This document shows, in pieces, positions 1-20,752 of a stretch of DNA of 64,000 nucleotides. The position numbers and the translations under genes are program-made. Numbering within the stretch: the stretch's first letter is position 1; each line of letters begins with the position of its first letter. Below the pieces are notes generated by a model that was not told where the DNA came from, did no database searches, and saw nothing but the letters and a program-made list of their open reading frames with translations. The stretch comes from Nymphaea colorata (Eukaryota; Streptophyta; Magnoliopsida; Nymphaeales; Nymphaeaceae), in the NCBI RefSeq assembly GCF_008831285.2, contig NC_045139.1, forward strand, positions 32,399,706 to 32,463,705, read 5' to 3'.

Positions 1-341
1 ATTCAAAAGCAAAAGCGAGTATGTGAAAAACTAAGTAAAACGAGAGAAAAAGCACTTGCCAATGGTCTAGAAGGCATTGAGGGCAAATTTAGCCAAACAT
101 CAAATGCAAAAACTTTCACAATTACAAAATTTTTCAACCAACATTAATTCCTCTACAAAGTCTCCAATGAGATGGAGAAAAATCTTCTTATTTCAGGTCT
201 ATACCTAGCATTTCCCCTCGAGCGAGGATGGTTCAACATCATTTGAAAAATGGATTTTCCAAACGATTTGCAAAAATTTGGTGCGTGAATCTTTGCTATT
301 AAGCAAATTATTCAACTTGCTTAACAACAAAGAGGGGCATC

Positions 342-3300
342 TGTTAACACCCCAAATTTTTCCACATCAAAATTGAAGCAATTTGAAAATTTCACAAAAG
401 AATTGTGAAAATTTGTAATTTCAAAGCCAATTTTGAATCTAAAGAACAATTAGATTCAAATCATAAATTTAACCCGAGACACGAATCCCAATGTAGGATT
501 ACGAGTTCAAATCCAATTGCAAATGTCATTTGAAATCCAAATCCAATTGCAAAATGCAAATTTTGACTTAGATCCAAGAATTGGATCTAATTCAGTCTAG
601 AATGCTATGTGGGACCCACGTGTGGGCCCCACCTAGCCCGTGTGGTCAAGAGCCCCCCAGGGGCCACGCCCCCTCCATGTCAAAAATAATAATAAATAAA
701 TATTTTCTAACAAATTAATTGAAGAAAAGTCATTTTCAAGAAGAAATAAAGGAGAAACCTAAGAAAATGTCTCTCTCTCTTTTTTAACCAGGTCATCATT
801 AAAGAAAACAAACATTTTCAAGGAAGCAATTACTAGACTGGTCAAACTCACCTAACCTACTTAATCCAAGTAGGTTTGACCCGGGTGCACTCAAATGTGG
901 TGCCGATTCCAGTTAGGTTCGGTCACCACGGGCTCAACACAGTCAAAACGTAAGTCTGTCTCATGATCCAATTAATGGACAAAAATAGACTTTGACCGAA
1001 CCAAACCCACTTTGACTAAACTCAGTCAAAGTACAATTTAGCTCAATTAAGAGCTTTCTTGACCCAAATTTATCAAATTACCTCAAATAAAGTCAAACTA
1101 CTCGCAAATGAGCTTTGACTTTGGTCAATTGGTCGAAATTGATCAATTTGAACAATTTTGCCCTTCTGCGGTCAAATTAAGATTAAAAAGCTTAAATTGG
1201 TTTATGAACGGCAAATAAACATTTGAATTTGTCAAATGCATGAATCAAATACCAAATTTAGATTGAATTTCTCAAGTGAAAGTTTGATTCAGTTGAAATC
1301 CATTTTCAATCAAGTTTTGGACGAAAATACCCTTTTCGAACCAAATTTGATAAAATTTTTGAATTTTATTAAAATTTAAATTGAATGATCATAATTCAAT
1401 GGCATTTGGAGCTTAGTAACTAGGTTTTAACCTTACAAGCTCGATTTCAAACAAAAAATAAATAAATAGTACAAAATAAGGGTAAAACCCTGTGCAAGGG
1501 CATTTTCGTCCAAAATTTTGGTCAAGATGGTCGCCTAAGTCTGAACCCATGTTGACCAAACCTAGCCCAGCCCACCTAGCTCGTGGAAATGGGCTGAGAA
1601 ATGGTCAATTAGAGCCTGTAAAGCCTATTTAACTCATTTTACAAGTCCTCAAGGTCTTAAGCAAGTTCCCAATGTCAGTTAAGAAGGTGGTTGAACCCAC
1701 CTCCTCCTCTATATAAACCTCCCTTTGGCCACCAAGGGGGGGACGAAATTTTGGAGCATTCTATCAAATTGCTGCAGCCAAGGAGCTAGGAGGGAGAAGC
1801 TAAGGAAGAGAGAAGAGGTTCGTCCAAGCCCTCTTCCCCTTTTTCTCTCATTCTCTTCTTCACTTTCTTCTATTCTCCCCATTGATTTTGCTAAGTTATG
1901 GTGCTTAAGTGAACCCTTACTTAGGATTTTCGTGGTGAGAAGCCCTCTTTACCACTCCAAATTCCAGCAAGCAAGCTGTTTCTTATTCTAGCTTTGCTAA
2001 GCTTGAATCCACGGTTGGATTCTTGCTTAGGATTGCTTGAGTTAGAAAACAAGTGAAGACGAAGGACAAGCATCAAGACCAACCACAAAGTAGGTGATTT
2101 TAACTCACTTTTCTTCTACTTTAGCTTATTGTTGATTTATTTTAATTCCAGCAATTCGTGGGAGGGTTTATTTTCATTTGCTTATGGCTGGGAATGATGT
2201 CCAGCTAAGGGAAACCTACGCTTCAATGTACATGTTAATGCAGAATGCATGCATATGTCGATTTTTCTTAAATATGAACCCAAGTATCAAATTTTGAAAT
2301 GGGCCCCAAGGCCACGTCCCTTTCAAAGGAACCAACTTAATACCATTTTGAACTTCCTATCATGAGAGAATCCCATGGTGAGAGAGTGATTTTGCTGCAT
2401 TACGTATGATGAAAATGCCTATAAGGGACGGATACGTTTTTATGAATGTGATCCACCCTTGCATGGCGAAATGATGGACGAATAAGCTTGAACATTGTTT
2501 TATTTTCTTTCTTATTCACAGTCATTTTGATTCATGTCTTTCAATTTAATTAATCAAGGGTAGTAGGAAAGATTTGAAACAAGTTTTCAATCTTCCTACA
2601 TAAAGGAACCCAGCCATGAATCATCATGATTCATGAGTCATGCGTCCCTTGATAAAATTTCATTTTGAAGAGTAAGGTATGTATATACATACATACATGT
2701 GTCCAATCTCTTGTTGAAAATAATTTTTCTTCTCTTAAAATCAGGTTGGAATACGTTTCCAAACTGGTTTTTAAGAAGGATGATCGTTTTGATTGATTTT
2801 CATAGTGCAAGGCTATGAAATCATTTTCATTTCATTTTTACTTAATTTCAGCAAACCCATACGTAAGATGTATGTATGTTGTTGAAATCAGACTATGTTT
2901 CATAGAAATTGGTTTAAGAATGTCAAAGTTTACATATTTGAAATACCAACTATCCTAGAATCATCCGAAGGAGTTGATGATTTCATGACTACGAAATCTG
3001 AAATTTGAATAGATTTGAAAAACTCATTGTTTCTATCTAAGAAACAAGTCCTTATTGGAATCAATGTCCACAATTTTCAGCTATTTAAATCAACACAAGG
3101 TCTGATTTTTAGCTATTTTGAGACAAAAGTGGATGTCATCCACGTCTCCCATCCATTTCAAAAATTGAACTTGACATCATTTATATATTTTCATCATTTT
3201 GATAATTTTATGTCAAGCCTCAAGCTTATGGACTACATCTCTAATTCATGTGCTTAATCATATAATGAGCACATATAGAGAAAGTCCTACATTTTAATCA

Positions 3301-4133
3301 ATCTTCATGCATAGATTGTATGACGTGCAATATGGACTTTGAGGGATTATGAGAGAGTGAAGAATGTATGTTTCATATGAATGAATCTTGAGGGATTATG
3401 AGAGAGAGAAGAATGAATGTTCCATATAGTTTTCCTTCTCGTTTCATGCATTCACTTTCACTCAAAATCAATAGCACCACATGCACATTCTCAAGAAATT
3501 AAGTTATTCAAATTTGAGTTGCAAAAAGTGACCAAGTCATATTGCAATGAGAATTTGTAAACCTCACTTAACTTCAAAAAAAAACACAAGCAATGCATTC
3601 ATAATCTTTTGGTCAAAGTGCATTTGAAAAACAACATGTTTTCTAACAATTTGGAACCTATATTCTTTCAAAAAATGAATTCTACAAATCACATGATTTG
3701 ACAAAAGAAGAGTTCAAAATCAATTTTGATCATAAGATGATCATCATCATCTAGAGTTTACAACAAAGAACTCAATTCCAAATCTTCAAAATCCTCAAGA
3801 ATTATGTGTTTCAAATAACACCAAAATAAAGGTTTTTAAACCAACTTGAAAACCCCCCAATATTCAAATTCATTTATTTAAAAAATGAATTTCGGTTCTT
3901 TAATCTAAAACCTCAATGCACAAGCATATAGGATTTGCATCAATAACTCGTATATGATCCAAATGATCCTTAGTCCTTGGTCTAATTACCCCTGTTAAAG
4001 GCGGCAGGAACGGTTGGACCTCGTACCGACGGGCGGATCCCTTTCTCTTGAAAATTTTCTCAAAACCTCAATTTTAAAAGAATTTTGCTGACTTGCATTT
4101 CAACCTCCTTGAAAAAGGAGTGGGGTGCGAACA
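342..4133 (+). repeat. Very long 3' LTR (about 3.8 kb)
   Basis: The LTR starts TGTTAACACCCC and ends GGGGTGCGAACA, imperfect inverted ends of 12 bases. It is AT-rich and has no long open reading frame. A TATA box lies at 1710-1717, so the transcript start should fall near 1740. That leaves about 2.4 kb of R and U5 sequence, which is unusually long. The target duplication cannot be checked because the left LTR is outside the window; the 5 bases after it are CATTG. Confidence 0.65.
1710..1717 (+). promoter_or_regulatory. TATA box of the LTR promoter
   Basis: TATATAAA follows a pyrimidine-rich stretch and lies about 30 bases before a G-rich segment (1735-1743), a typical core promoter spacing for a plant LTR. 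This is inference from motif and position only. Confidence 0.5.
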
Positions 4134-4341
4134 CATTGTTCCCAAACAACAAAAAAAAATACAGTAACAAACAGCCTGAAAAGACCCATATCTGAAACTA
4201 AAATCGGTTGCATGCATCGGCTTTGGGTACAGTAAAAATATGAGTTTTGAGGTGTTTATGTGTTTAATTAAAGATAGGCATCGAGCCTTGGGCTCGGGCC
4301 GGCGGGCCACAATCTGTGACTGCAGCACGGATTCGGCCCAA

Positions 4342-4344
<3 letters not shown>

Positions 4345-4380
<36 letters not shown>
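4345..4380. repeat. (AT)18 microsatellite
   Basis: An uninterrupted AT dinucleotide run of about 36 bases. Confidence 0.95.
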
Positions 4381-4382
<2 letters not shown>

Positions 4383-5780
4383 ATAAAATAATATTAAAAT
4401 AAGTTATTGGATCGTGTTAGGCTAGCTTGGCATAGCTCAGCCTGGCTTGACATCTTATCGGTCCGTCCCGGCCCAGTGCTCAGCCTTAGTTTTAAAATTA
4501 TTAACTTTAATTTGGATCTGTTTTGACTTTGATATTCATTTTTCACTTGAGTTAGCCAATATTTGGATTTATTTGGTTCTGTTTTGGATCTAAATTGCAA
4601 ACTAAAATTATTGTTCCTTTGAAATTTGATTCACACTAGAAAAACCAATTTGTATATGTATTGGATTTGTTATTTTAGACCCAATCCAACCATTTGAAAT
4701 TGGATTAGATTTGTAAGTTAAAGTAATTGGTGTGAATTCAAGTTCATTTTCTAGACCAGAATATAAAGTTGTGAATAATTTTGAGTCAAAATCAAGATAT
4801 TCTCTTGGCACAGATTCATTTTGGTTGACATTCAGAATTGGATTTTAGATTCAAGAATTTTGATTCTGGAGTAAGGTAAAATCCAACACATTGCTTTCAG
4901 ACCCCTTTTGCTTCTGATTTAGTTTCAGATCTCAACCATAATCTCTATCTTGAATCCAATAAAGCGTCAAAAACTAGATGGAGGACCATATCCAGAATGT
5001 GTACCTCCATCTGAATTGAACTTGTAGTTCACAATCCAACTTCACTTCTCCGGATTCAGATTACGAATTAGAAAGGTCGAGTTTTAGTCGGAAACTAGCC
5101 TTTCATGCGGACCATACCCATTTGGATTAGAAGAGAAAAAAAGGGATCTGGATTAAGGTTAAAACAATATGGATAATGGATCTAAATCACAAATAGGTAT
5201 GGAAAACGGGTTTCGAAAAAAAACCGCATCAAGATTCAAATAGCGGTGACCCGATCCAGTAACGCAATATGGAATCTAGCTTCAAAGCGTTTTGGAAATG
5301 CATTTTTTATTTATAATTGAGATTCATTTATTTAAAATAGTAGGTTGTTGATAAACCTTAACTCGAAACCATATCCTTTAGGCGTCATTTGGTAAATGAA
5401 ACACTTTGTATGTGTTTCATGTGTATGTCCTAAAGATTAGAGCAAATTCATAGACCCATCATTTTAGTATTTTATGAATCTGTCATAATCTTCAAGGTTG
5501 ATTCACAGAACACTAGGAGAATGTTTTAATTATAAAAAAAACTAGGGCTGAACATCGGCCTGAACAGGTTGGCCCGGGTAGGCTCAAAAAAAATAAAAAT
5601 AAAAATTTGCATCCAAAGTTTAAAAAAAGTCAATTGTTCTATATAAAAAATTTGAAAAATGATATTTCGGCCAATGTCAAACTTTAGAAACTTTAATTCA
5701 CCTCCCTCATGAAAAAATTTCTAGCTTTCCTGGTTCCCTTGGTGGTTAAATCTCCTGCTTTTGTTATTTTGTGTGTGTGT

Positions 5781-5840
5781 GTGTTTTTTTTTAAATAAGG
5801 TACTAGAACAGTGTTTTTTTTTAAATAAGGTACTAGAACA
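5781..5840. repeat. Perfect 30-bp tandem duplication
   Basis: The unit beginning GTGTTTTTTTTTAAATAAGG occurs twice in a row at 5781-5810 and 5811-5840 without a mismatch, after a short (GT)n run. It looks like a recent replication-slippage duplication. Confidence 0.9.
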
Positions 5841-6510
5841 GGAAAATCCCTTACATGTTGTATGCAACTCAGATTAATCATAACCTTAATACAACGCTCA
5901 AGTTAGGATGAAAAAAAAAACAACGATAAATAATGAAGAATGTAATGCAAAATATTTAACATTATCAAACCAGATTTGTACAGAAAAGGAATGATGATAT
6001 TATTTAAAAATTACTGTTGTGACCTATAAGAGAAATGATATCTGCAAAAGTAAAGTTGTGACCTATAAGAGAATGATATATGCAAAAGTAAAGACACTAG
6101 TAAAAATAATAATGACATTGTTATCAACAAGGAGACCTGGTTTGACAAAAACAAATCATTTGAAATATCTAACTTTTATTATCAAATAAGATCTTCCCAA
6201 GAACAGGAAGGACATTATTGTTAAAGATAATGCTGCGGCCCATAAAGAAATGATATCTATGAAGATAAAAACCAATGAAGATAATAATGAGATTACTAAC
6301 AATAGGAAGAGTCGCTGAAGAAAAATATCTAAAGATTGTTTTAAACAGAGAGTATAAATATCACATCTCACACTATTGATCTATGAGGTCAATGGTAGCC
6401 TTCCCTGGTGAAAGAAACGCATTAAATATCCTACTGTCTCTTTTTTTAATTTCTCATGTTTTTGGAGAGCTTTCATGGGCATTGTAGATTTCTTATTATT
6501 TTTAAAAGTA

Positions 6511-6979
6511 GAGAGGGAGAGAGAGAGGGGGGAGGGAAAGAACGGTAGAAAGCGTGTGTTGCGTGTGTGCGTGTGGCCATGTGTTGGTGTTGACGGATGG
6601 AAATGTCACCTTCTTTTTTCTTTTAATAATTTAAAAAAGTCCTTCAGATTTAACTTATGACCAGCAAAACCCGTTAACATAAATATCTGAATGATTCTTT
6701 ACTTTCTTAATAAATAAAACTTTGTAAATATTATTTATTAAGAACGTAAAAAGTCATTCAGATATTTATGTGAAAAGTTTTATTTATTAAGAAAGTAAAG
6801 AATCATTCAGACATTTATGTGAACGGGTTTTGCTGTTAAATCTCAAGGACTTTTTCAAATTAAAACAAAAAAAGAAGGTGCGAGGGGATGTGGGGACATT
6901 TCCGTCCGCCAACACCAACACATGGCCACACACATGCTACACGCGCTCTCTGCCGTTCTTTTCCTCCCCCTTCTCTCTA
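6511..6979. repeat. Fold-back (hairpin) element with arms of about 200 bp
   Basis: The left arm (about 6511-6724) reads as the reverse complement of the right arm (about 6776-6979), with scattered mismatches. Matching landmarks are GTGGCCATGTGTTGGTGTTG on the left and its complement at about 6911-6930, and the CATAAATATCTGAATGATTC block against the complementary block near 6801-6820. The inner 50 bases of the right arm are also duplicated in direct orientation in the loop (6725-6775). A transcript from either strand would form a long hairpin. It may be a MITE or fold-back transposon; I could not define a target duplication at the ends. Confidence 0.75.
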
Positions 6980-7767
6980 GTCCAGTGGGTTTTTGAATGA
7001 ATCTTTTGTCGGTTTCGTCATTCTTGACACTTAGGGGTCGTTTGATGGTCTAGAAATATGAAATTGAAAATATATTTCTGAAAATATATTTCTGAAAACA
7101 TATTTCTTAAAAAAAATGAATAAGAAAAATCTTTTCGATTCTCATTTTGATGTGTGTGTGATCACTGAGAAATATATTTCCAGAAATGCATTTCTGTGTC
7201 TAATAACTGTTTGCTTCCCTGCCATATGATTGCTCATAAATCATCTTTCATAGATGCTCATGGAATCTGGTGATGAACATCGGTAAAAACTCTACTTCAA
7301 CGACATCATACCGTCATGAGCATTGGGAAAGGCTACTTATCGACGTTTTTTTGCTGAACGTCGTTAAAAGCTCAACTTCAACGACATCCTAGTGACATGT
7401 GTATTGAAAGACTACTTCTTACCTATATTTTTTCCAGACCTCAACTTCAATGACATCCTAGCCGCATGAGTCCGTAAATGACATTTAAATGTTGGACGTC
7501 GGTAAAAGTGGCCTTTCACCGACGTCTCATGTAATTTTTTGAAGGTTTTTTTTTTTTTAGTGATTTTAACATCACTTTTCACTACATGTGGTTCATTATA
7601 TTAAGCGAATAATAGCTGTGTCGATTAAGAGATTGGAGCTGGGGCCTCAATGCTTAGAGTCGTGGGCAAACTGATCCAAATGTACCAGTGTCTTACCAAA
7701 GACTAAGACCGTGAGAGGAGGAGGAAAAGGAGTTTCAGAGAGGAAGAGAAAAAGAAGTTGAAGTGAA
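6980..7767. other. Intergenic DNA with a possible CACTA-type remnant
   Basis: Between about 7260 and 7530 short motifs of the type CGTCGGTAAAAG / AACGACATC recur in both orientations. The block runs into a T-tract followed by TAGTG at about 7559-7563, the terminal bases expected of a CACTA (En/Spm) element. The opposite CACTA end was not found, so this is a weak call. No gene is seen. Confidence 0.3.
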
Positions 7768-8657
7768 AGAATGGTATGGAAGCTCTTGAAGAGATGGAAG
7801 CCTTAATGGTGAAGGAAGGAAAATGGATATGGGAAAAGCAGAGGGGAAAAAGTCTCATTAGCGGTGGATTACACAGTTCAAAATTTCCAACCCTCTATCG
7901 ACTGCTTGTCGATGAATTGTGCTCTCCACAAGGTGCCCTTTCACTTTGACGACAAAATCGTGCTTGGTGCCATTCTACATCCCTGAACAGGGGCGGAGTC
8001 AGGATTTTCTTTAGGGGTGGGCCGCAGTCCAACCTTTGGATCTGGGTGTGGCCAAATTGAATTCAAATCCAAAAAATACATTGCGTAATTAAAAAATTAT
8101 ATTTTTTCAATGAATTTTTTTTTTCATTGGTCAGGGTAGGGCCATGACCTAGGCGCCCCCCCCCCCCCCCCCTCCGCCCCTGTCCCTGAAGCAAGGGCTA
8201 AAGTGATTAAAAGCTTTTTCAGATACTTAAGTTTTCCAAGCAGATGTCGAAGGAAAAGGTCAGCTTTTTGGTGAAATGAACGAGGAATCGCTTATTGAAG
8301 GAGTCCTTCATAAAACAAACAACATAAATATGATTTCTGCCTTGCTCATTTCACCAAAGAACTGACCTTTTCCTTTGACATTTGCTTGGAAAACTTGGGT
8401 CTCCCAAAAAAAAACTTTGAATCACTATAGCCTTTGCTTCAGGGATGTAGAATGGCACCAAGCACAGTTTTGTCTAGAAGTGAAGGGACCCTTGGGGAGA
8501 GCACAATTCATCGACAAGTAGTTGACAGAGGGTTGGGAACTCTGAATTGTGTAATCCACTGCTAGCTAATGGGCCTTTTTCCCCTTTACTTTTCTCATAT
8601 CTAGTTTCATTCATTCACCATTAAGGCTTCCATCTCTTCAAGAGCTTCCATACCATT
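7768..8657. repeat. Large inverted repeat (fold-back) with a nested MITE
   Basis: The left arm comprises about 7768-7979 continuing at 8183-8284. The right arm (about 8345-8657) is its reverse complement with mismatches. For example AATGGTATGGAAGCTCTTGA at the left edge pairs with TCAAGAGCTTCCATACCATT at the right edge. The spacer is about 60 bases. The left arm is interrupted by the 195-bp hAT-like MITE, so the inverted repeat is older than that insertion. No coding potential is evident. The outer edge of the right arm directly abuts the solo LTR that starts at 8660. Confidence 0.8.
7988..8182. mobile_element. hAT-like MITE with 8-bp target duplication
   Basis: The element starts CAGGGGCGGAG and ends CTCCGCCCCTG, an 11-bp perfect terminal inverted repeat. 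It is flanked on both sides by TCCCTGAA (7980-7987 and 8183-8190), an 8-bp direct duplication as made by hAT transposases. It is 195 bp long, has no coding capacity and contains a run of about 19 C residues near its right end. Removing it with one duplication copy restores the pairing of the surrounding inverted repeat. Confidence 0.88.
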
Positions 8658-8659
8658 TG

Positions 8660-8849
8660 TATAACAACCCGACCCACTCCTGGGCTCGGGCCCCTGGTTC
8701 GACGGATCCCAACCAACCTCCTAGTAATTTTGGCTCCAACCTTAAAAAGGCTAGAAACCAAGACAATCTTCTCATCAATGACTTCCTTTATAAACCCTTG
8801 AAGATTCCCCACAATCTTCGATATGAAACTAAACATTTGAGGTATTACA
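8660..8849 (-). mobile_element. 190-bp solo LTR of a miniature LTR (TRIM-like) element
   Basis: The 190-bp block is flanked by a perfect 5-bp duplication ATTTG (8655-8659 and 8850-8854), the size made by retroviral-type integrases. Read on the minus strand it begins TGTAATACC and ends GGGTTGTTATA, so the terminal CA has probably mutated to TA. A related block is found at 62029-62212, there attached to a primer-binding-site-like sequence, which supports an LTR identity. Loss of the internal part by LTR-LTR recombination would leave this solo copy. Confidence 0.8.
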
Positions 8850-9304
8850 ATTTGCTGAGACACATGGCGATTCAAGGCTAGCTGAAGCACATGGTAATTC
8901 AAGGCAAGAAGATCTCATGCAAATAAATATACTGACAAGAATTATGGAAAGCACTTGAAGAGAAGCATAGCAACGGTAGAAATAAACAAAATAAAGAACT
9001 AAATGTTACACTTGCACAGCCAAAACATTGTGCTTACCGTTGTAATGCGATCCATATAAATATTATAGTGGAACCTCATAATATACACGATCGAGTGTAC
9101 GTATGAGAGAGATGATTTAGGTGTTAACCACAGAACCTCTATACATTAAAATTTTCTTTTCTATTGTTCTTTCTCTTTACCAAAATATCAATTTTGACAC
9201 CATTTTCTCACTTCAACTCCTTTCTCTTCCTCTCTGCAACTCCTTTTCCTCCTCTCACAGTCCTAGTCTTTGGTTTGGCACTGGAACATTGGGATCTGTT
9301 TGCC

Positions 9305-9525
9305 CAAGACTCTGAGCATTGAGGTCTTAAAATATAAAATAAATTTTTGAATATAAAAATATATTTTTAAATAATAATATATACATTTTATAAAATAATA
9401 ATTTTTATTTGTTATCGAGCTGAATCGGGTCCTATCAAGCCAGCTTGGGTCGGTTTTTTTTTTAACTCAAGCCGGAGTCCGATCAGATCGTGTACCGGGC
9501 CCACCCGGTACTCCGGCCAATCCCA
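9305..9525. repeat. Copy of a dispersed AT-core / GC-arm repeat
   Basis: An AT-rich core of A/T blocks is followed by a GC-rich arm with words such as GGGTCCTATCAAGCCAGC and CCGGGCCCACCCGGTACTCC. The same layout recurs around 21488-21947 and 32866-33030, so it is a family of dispersed repeats. Its class is unknown to me. Confidence 0.4.
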
Positions 9526-10187
9526 TATCACTATTATCACTCTAGTCAGAATCTGTTGTCGCATTCGGACTTTGAATCTTACACTAAAATATACGATCCA
9601 TGGACTTGGGACATAGCAGCCAAGGCAATTAATTCTCTTGCAAGGGAAAAAAGTTCACGCCCTTTTTACTATAACTTCTTTCCATTTTCTCAAATCATAT
9701 TACGGCTCCCAAAAAATAAAGTTTGAAACTCTTATATTATAATATATATATATATCGTTATTTGCTTGTCAAAATACTTTTAGAAAAACAATCAACACTA
9801 CAACGGACCTTCAATTATTTCCAGCCCCCCAGGGCCCTTACTACTTTTCTAATAATAATATTTTATTTGAAAAAAGTGAAAAAATCATGAGAAAAACAAA
9901 AGAGACTTGTATCTTTTGCACGGGGTTAACGGCTTTGTTTTTGTCAAAGAGGGACGGGGAAGGTGGGGCCCGAGATCTGCCCGACGCATGTGGGTCCCAC
10001 TCAAATTCAGAGCCGCTGTCGGCAGAAGTTCTGTGGGCATGAATTTTTAATGAGGGCGAGGGAAGAGGGCAGCATTATATCAAATCTGCCACTTCCGGGA
10101 CACACAATGCACGCCTTCTTCCTTCTTCCTTTTTATTTCGTTTTTTCTTTCTTTTTTAATGAGCTGTCAAATTATTCACCGGTTTCA

Positions 10188-10296
10188 TGCCAATATCATT
10201 ATCGTCTCGTATCGGTCATCGGTCCACAATGCCAATATCATTGTCTCATCGTATCGGTCCACATGCCAATATCATTATCGTATGTATCGGTCCACA
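10188..10296. repeat. Three-unit imperfect tandem repeat
   Basis: Units starting TGCCAATATCATT and ending ATCGGTCCACA occur at 10188, 10230 and 10264. The unit length drops from about 42 to 34 bases through small deletions. Confidence 0.85.
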
Positions 10297-10971
10297 GCCA
10301 AATTTATATTTCATGGGTCTTTTTGTATCCAACTAAAAATGGGAAAAAAAATTGCCACGAAAATTAAAAAAAAAAAGGTCAACGATGGCAATATCGTGAA
10401 TATCTCCAAATCCAGCAGCATTTCGAAAAGCGGATGCGGTTGGATTGGATGCCGCATAACATCTTGGAGCAATGATTTCTCCTTCATTATTCGGGAAAAT
10501 AAAATAATCTAATGCCCATTCGCCCCTCCACTACTGGCCCCACCCTTGAAAAAATCCAAAGTAATTTCCCGAACCTTCTGAGGGCAATAAAGTCATTTGA
10601 GGTGCATCGCGGGCCCCGCCCCTACCACGAGGGTCACGCTCGAAGCTTAGCGCCCCCAACTTCCAACACGATTAAAAAATAACGGCGTGACCAAATGGTG
10701 AAGCCAAACATCAAGTCCCTTCTTTACTCGTGTCCATCTTGATTTTTTCTGATATTCATCGGACCCTCTCCTCCACCTTTAATAATTCATCATAAATATA
10801 ATATTGTTTTTCTTTCATCCATAATCACTCACATATATATATAATTGTAAAGTAGTAAAATATATAATTTAAGCATAAATACAAGCTAATAATTCATTAA
10901 ATAGTTTTATAAGAAAGCGGAGTCGAGAAAAAAGGGGTGTTAGATTCTTACCAGATCCGCAAAGCTATGCC

Positions 10972-11009
10972 ACGTCAATCCATGAATTTAACGTCAATCC
11001 ATGAATTTA
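10972..11009. repeat. Perfect 19-bp tandem duplication
   Basis: ACGTCAATCCATGAATTTA occurs twice in direct succession. Confidence 0.9.
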
Positions 11010-12008
11010 AGATTAAAAATGGCATTAGAATTTAGAACTTAGATTGGAAGTTTATTTGAGATTTGCGCCGCATTGGTTAAACAACTTAGTAGATTTCAGA
11101 TGCACGGTTTTCAAATCCCTTTTATGTTGAAAATTAATCGCTAATAAAAGATCACATTGAATCTTAGTCTTCTTAGATCCAAAGAGCTTCAATGGCTGCT
11201 TCTTAACTATCTTTAAAATATCTTAAATGTATCCATTAAAAGCATACCCTAATGACAAGGAATTCAAAACGCCACAAGCAATTATTAATTTTTGTTACAT
11301 AAAATTTTTAGTGGAAAAACTAATTATGGTTTGTCTTTTTTATTTTTAAACCAGTTGGATGAACTAAAGTGGTCTTTCTATATTTTTCTTTACTCCAACT
11401 CCTGTTTTCTCAATTTCACTTTAAGATAAAAAATTTTAAAAGAACTTTGACCTTGAGGTAGCCCCTTATGAGTTCAAACTTTATTAGAAAACCTCATTTT
11501 TTCATTTTTATCGAGAAAACAATTATTTGGCTCGAATTCAAAGTTTTCAATTTCAAAGTGCTTATATTTTGACATTTTTCTGTTAAAATTAGTACGATAT
11601 ATATGAAAAATAAGATATATTATTTTGTTTCAGATTTGGGAAATATGAAAAAGTTTAAAGACAGTTGATCCGCAAAAATATCCGTTTCAGTCACACTCTT
11701 TCTATCTGGGTCTGAAGTAAACGGGCAGCGGCGATTGAGAGGAGGCAAGAATTTAGACGTGGAGTGAAGAGCGGTTATCGAATCTGCGGCTTCCTCGATC
11801 GAGAAGGAGAAGAATAAGACTCTCCGGAGAAGAAGGCGGTTGGACTCGCCTAGTGAGAGAAAGCGTCTCTTCGTTTTCCCTCTTCTGCTTTTCCCCTGCG
11901 CTTGTTGCTTGTGTGGCAGAGCTGGCCGTGATCATAATTCAGAAGGTTGCACGGTGAATTCGCATCTTTCGCGCTTCACGGTAGAGAACCCCTGCACAAG
12001 GCACGAAA

Positions 12009-20752
<8,744 letters not shown>

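Larger units (their letters stand above)
1..4133 (+). mobile_element. 3' part of an LTR retrotransposon (long LTR, body outside window)
   Basis: The first 341 bases look like the 3' end of a retrotransposon internal region. They finish in a purine-rich tract (AAAGAGGGG at about 329-337), directly followed by a TG-starting block at 342. The block from 342 ends in GGGGTGCGAACA at 4122-4133, which is nearly the inverted complement of its own start TGTTAACACCCC. This polypurine tract plus TG...CA arrangement is what a plus-strand 3' LTR looks like. The 5' LTR and coding region would lie left of the window, so the family (for example Athila or Ogre/Tat) cannot be named. No conserved retroviral domain is readable in bases 1-341. 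Confidence 0.7.
4134..6510. other. Intergenic AT-rich DNA with repeat debris
   Basis: I found no gene here. Short open frames are not conserved-looking. It contains an (AT)18 microsatellite, a 30-bp tandem duplication (5781-5840), a near-tandem duplication of about 40 bp around 6016-6095, and short GC-rich fragments at about 4270-4330, 4420-4490 and 5545-5585. Those fragments resemble the dispersed GC-rich repeat seen also at 9.4, 21.7 and 32.9 kb. Confidence 0.6.
8855..11719. other. Gene-free upstream region of the CLB1-like gene
   Basis: No convincing gene is present. The region holds a dispersed GC/AT mosaic repeat (9305-9525), a three-unit tandem repeat (10188-10296) and a 19-bp tandem duplication (10972-11009). 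The last 500 bases are AT-rich and lead into a GA/GC-richer leader from about 11720, presumably the promoter and 5' UTR of the gene that starts at 12009. A clear single TATA box could not be chosen. Confidence 0.5.

Noticed and set aside
8621-8902. Opposed open frames of 93 and 74 codons around 8.7 kb
   Set aside because: They coincide with the solo LTR and its flanks, which have clear mobile-element boundaries.
9963-10512. Two overlapping plus-strand open frames with repeated short motifs
   Set aside because: They read through a DNA tandem repeat in different frames; composition is not protein-like.
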